Assembly: GCA_963751395.1 (NCBI GenBank)
Contig: CAVVUC010000001.1
Location: 1,178,001-1,242,000, forward strand
Length of the DNA: 64,000 bases
Direction of reading: 5' to 3'
Origin: CAVVUC01 sp963751395
GTDB lineage: Bacteria > Verrucomicrobiota > Verrucomicrobiia > Chthoniobacterales > Chthoniobacteraceae
Shown: positions 62,301-64,000 of the stretch, piece by piece
How the letters are laid out: the number at the start of each line of letters is the position of its first letter
Position numbering within the stretch: the stretch's first letter is position 1
The notes under the pieces: model-generated
The model's input: the letters and a program-made list of their open reading frames with translations, nothing else
Told to the model about the DNA's origin: nothing
Database searches by the model: none
Position numbers and translations under genes: made by a program

Positions 62301-64000
62301 TAATAGGCGCTGAAGCTGTTGCTGCTGCCTCGAACCAGTCTTAGATAGACAGGTGCCGTGCCGCTGGTAGTGGCCTTGCTTTTTGCCGTCCCGTTGGTGC
62401 TGCTTCGGTATTCAAATTTGATGCCCGCGGAGGGAGTGACGCAGATTAGCGCATATCTTGACCCGGCCGCCATCGATTCCCTGAACATCACACCGGCCTT
62501 CGCGGACGTGTTGGTATTCTGCACGTCAACAACCCTTGCGGAAATCGTGCCCGTGGTAGAGACCGCCTTGTAGCAGTAGTTGAATGCGTCACTGTTATTC
62601 CAGATATCCGCTCCGGAACCACGCACGGTGAATCCGCCATTGGCGTAATCCGCATTTCCGGCATAGCCCACGCTGCCAATATTCTGGTCTGTCCACCCAG
62701 TGGGAATCGGCATCGTGTTGGATGTGGCACCGGCTTCACCGCTGTTTCCGCTCTCGCCCACGGCATTGAGCGCCGACACGACATAATAATAGGTGGTCCG
62801 GTGGGAAACCGTCAGATCGAGGAACGAATTTGTCGAGGTTGTCGCGATGGTGATATAGGGGCCGCCGCTGGTTGTCGCCCGCTTGACATTGTAACCGGTG
62901 GCCTGGCTCGCGGTATTCCAGATCAGATGGATGCCGCCGAGCAACTGGGTGGCCGTCAGGCCGGACGGAGTCACCGGCGCGCCAAACCCCGTGATGCCCA
63001 CATTGTCGAAGACGGACGTATTCAACGCGGCATTGTTGGCAGCCGAAACCGCCATTCCCACAAGCACATCGTTGGAAAGGGGAACAGAAACCGTCGTTCC
63101 CAACTGTGTCCAGGTGGAACCGTTGGAGCTGTAGTATCCGCTGAAGTTCGTGCCGTTGCGAACCAGCTTCACCCACTTAGGAAGCCCGCTTCCCGTCCAG
63201 CCGGAATCGGCAGTCGATGCGCCACTCGCGGTTCGGTAGGTAAGGTCAACGGAACCGCCCGGATTCACCTGAATCGAAACCTGAACGGAATTCGATTGGG
63301 TGGAATCGCGGAACATCAAGGCTGCTTTCGCATAAGTGGAGGTATTCTGGACGCTGTTGACGCGGGCGATAATGACTCCGTCGCCGGAAACAGTTTGATA
63401 GCAGTAGTTGAATCCGTCACTGGTTCCCCAAATATCGGAGCCGGAGCCCTTGATCGAGAAAGTTCCCGAAGTGTATGTGGCTCCTCCTGCAAACCCGAGT
63501 GTTCCGATATCCTGATCGATCCATCCCTTTGGCAGCAGCAACTGGCTCGGCGTGGCACTTACTTCCGCCGAACTTGTGCTTTCGCCGGACTGGTTGACCC
63601 CCGTGATCACATAATAGCAGGCGGTTCCGTTCAGTGCCGTCCCGTCGGTGTATGTCGTTGAGGACGTCGAGCCGACCGTAGTGTACGGGCCTCCGCTGAC
63701 AGTGGCCCGTTTGATGTTGTAACTCGTGGCATAGGCCACATCATTCCACACAAGACCGGCACTTGCATTCCCCGCAGTGGCAATAACACCTTCGGGAGCA
63801 AGCGGGACCGGTGTGGGCAGGCCCGGAGCGGAAATGGAATCGAACGTCGAGATGTTCAACGCGCTGGAGTTGTTTGAAGAAACAGCCAGCCCCACGTAGA
63901 TGGTTGCAGCCATGACACTGCCAACGGGGCTCCCGACCTGGCTCCATCTGTTGCCATCCGGGGAGTAATAGCCGGTAAAGTTTGTTCCTGAACGAACCAG
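59363..64000 (-). CDS. Giant secreted protein with fibronectin type III modules and autotransporter-associated beta-strand repeats (5' end outside window)
   Basis: The frame is open to base 64000, so at least 1545 residues. From the visible N-terminus come repeated DUF1349/LamG-like modules (GYYSSNGSTWTQLGT and similar, at least four including the one cut by the window edge) each followed by FN3 domains (VTATAGNGQTALTWTAVSGA; SYTDTGLTNAATYYYVVSAV), then a run of five or more FN3. A beta-strand-repeat region follows (FTKAGSGTLVISGSNSFTG, STWTLFGSNSFTGSTTVTGG), then a last FN3 and a C-terminal domain. No PEP-CTERM is seen at the C-terminus. Likely a surface or matrix glycan-binding protein; adjacent to a GH5 gene. 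Confidence 0.85.
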   Translation of the reverse strand: MVRSGTNFTGYYSPDGNRWSQVGSPVGSVMAATIYVGLAVSSNNSSALNISTFDSISAPGLPTPVPLAPEGVIATAGNASAGLVWNDVAYATSYNIKRATVSGGPYTTVGSTSSTTYTDGTALNGTACYYVITGVNQSGESTSSAEVSATPSQLLLPKGWIDQDIGTLGFAGGATYTSGTFSIKGSGSDIWGTSDGFNYCYQTVSGDGVIIARVNSVQNTSTYAKAALMFRDSTQSNSVQVSIQVNPGGSVDLTYRTASGASTADSGWTGSGLPKWVKLVRNGTNFSGYYSSNGSTWTQLGTTVSVPLSNDVLVGMAVSAANNAALNTSVFDNVGITGFGAPVTPSGLTATQLLGGIHLIWNTASQATGYNVKRATTSGGPYITIATTSTNSFLDLTVSHRTTYYYVVSALNAVGESGNSGEAGATSNTMPIPTGWTDQNIGSVGYAGNADYANGGFTVRGSGADIWNNSDAFNYCYKAVSTTGTISARVVDVQNTNTSAKAGVMFRESMAAGSRYALICVTPSAGIKFEYRSSTNGTAKSKATTSGTAPVYLRLVRGSSNSFSAYYSSNGSTWTQLGTAQTINMASSAYQGLAVTALDNSALNTSTFDNITAFNYQVPGTPTGVTATAGNGQTALTWTAVSGAAGYYVKRGTSPGGPYATMANPTGTAYTDAQAFNGTAYYYVVSALTSSAEGANSSEVRATPRAPIAPVPAGLTAASGDAQIALTWAASSGAVTYNVKRASNSGGPYTTVASPATASYTDTNLNRSTAYYYVVSAVNSGGESTNSSEVSATTFAQVPSGLTATSGSSQVALSWTASPGATSYNVKRATTNGGPYNTVFSPATASYTDTGLTNAATYYYVVSAVNGGGESADSTQVSATPQPPIPATPTGVVAISGSAQVTVNWTASGGATTYYVKRSTNNGGPYTTVASPATSSYTDTGLTNGTIYYYVVSAVNTGGESVDSTQVSATPQPPGSAIWIGPDNGNWNVAGSWSGSAPTDSSTGNLIFNQTTNRTSVNNLNNLMIASLAISGGAGTNTITGNQLLLSGSITVSSTMYQVIATPMALSGNQTVNVATGGRLTLSGNVQNGGSAGAFTKAGSGTLVISGSNSFTGVGVNNLTLASGGGTVIVADPNALGSTASGSHFVVMSGGATLDLQTDASFAGFGLNMGSTATATTVMVSRKTAGPGVAHSLAVLNVGSTIWNFVTGTNVTSGTAGISFTTLQMTAGNNDRPVTLGGDARISIGNASITSTGIAKRLQLDGSNRGNVITGVISDGIAGAVVNLIKANSSTWTLFGSNSFTGSTTVTGGTLVMKQACLNDTAQLAISGSGVLQLDHGMADLVGSLVLGGTAMPNGSYDASTGGGRITGTGRIQVGPLPAPASLTSTTGNARVSLNWTASSGAMSYNVKRASASGGPYATLVSGITDTSYTDPAFGPNGSLTAGALYYYTVSAVNNLGESVDAARVVAMPVPPATQVMQNGNSLSLVLQSASGATYQLQRKGDLNEAVWTNEGSPVAGSGQTITLTHTNGLQSARQFYRCQIVLPP

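Overview
The window is a bacterial chromosome segment that most likely comes from the phylum Verrucomicrobiota. This is an inference from content. It carries PEP-CTERM exported proteins, large beta-strand-repeat, FG-GAP and fibronectin-type surface proteins, a PilM/N/O-like cluster of the kind known from Akkermansia and relatives, short intergenic minisatellites built on the word aggttgag, and a Gram-negative-type YidC. No rRNA is present, so rank below phylum is not supported.

Layout. 1-3481: end of a membrane-anchored glycosyltransferase, an 8-bp minisatellite, a nucleotidyltransferase-like gene with a small partner, a VapBC toxin-antitoxin pair and a second glycosyltransferase. 3661-12955: a glycan region dominated by a seven-gene leftward operon whose genes nearly all overlap by 4 nt. 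It runs transketolase N half, transketolase C half, glycosyltransferase, two methyltransferases, a polytopic membrane protein and an NAD-dependent epimerase, and it converges on a second polytopic protein. 13076-24487: mostly housekeeping genes, namely an ABC-2-like permease, two coiled-coil membrane proteins, gatC-gatA, an HTH-receiver regulator, typA, then rpmH-rnpA-yidD(frameshifted)-yidC-jag-rpoZ-smpB. 24761-28940: a very repetitive PEP-CTERM protein split by a frameshift. 29086-31848: opcA and zwf, separated by a perfect 29-bp inverted repeat. 32049-35132: a PilM-PilN-PilO-PilP-like cluster without a secretin gene. 35151-40190: a CPBP/CAAX-type protease, tRNA-Ser(CGA), two methyltransferases and a sigma factor/anti-sigma-like pair.

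40273-42519 is the most striking gene. One uninterrupted reading frame joins a low-molecular-weight tyrosine phosphatase, ribose-5-phosphate isomerase B and serine hydroxymethyltransferase. Downstream lie a small PEP-CTERM protein with a textbook terminator, a 1395-residue FG-GAP protein, a tiny secreted protein and an O-antigen-ligase/TPR protein. 51269-53866 is a complete IS66-family element with matching ends and an 8-bp target duplication (acacttcc). After it come tRNA-Ser(GCT), scrambled transporter relics (SbtA-like and TauE-like), a two-component system whose sensor has an OB-fold-like extracytoplasmic part, a GH5 glycosidase, and a giant fibronectin/beta-strand-repeat protein that runs off the right edge.

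Three genes (yidD, the PEP-CTERM repeat protein and the anti-sigma-like gene) each carry a single frame disruption. These may be real pseudogenes or assembly indels. All functional calls come from reading the sequence; no database search was possible.
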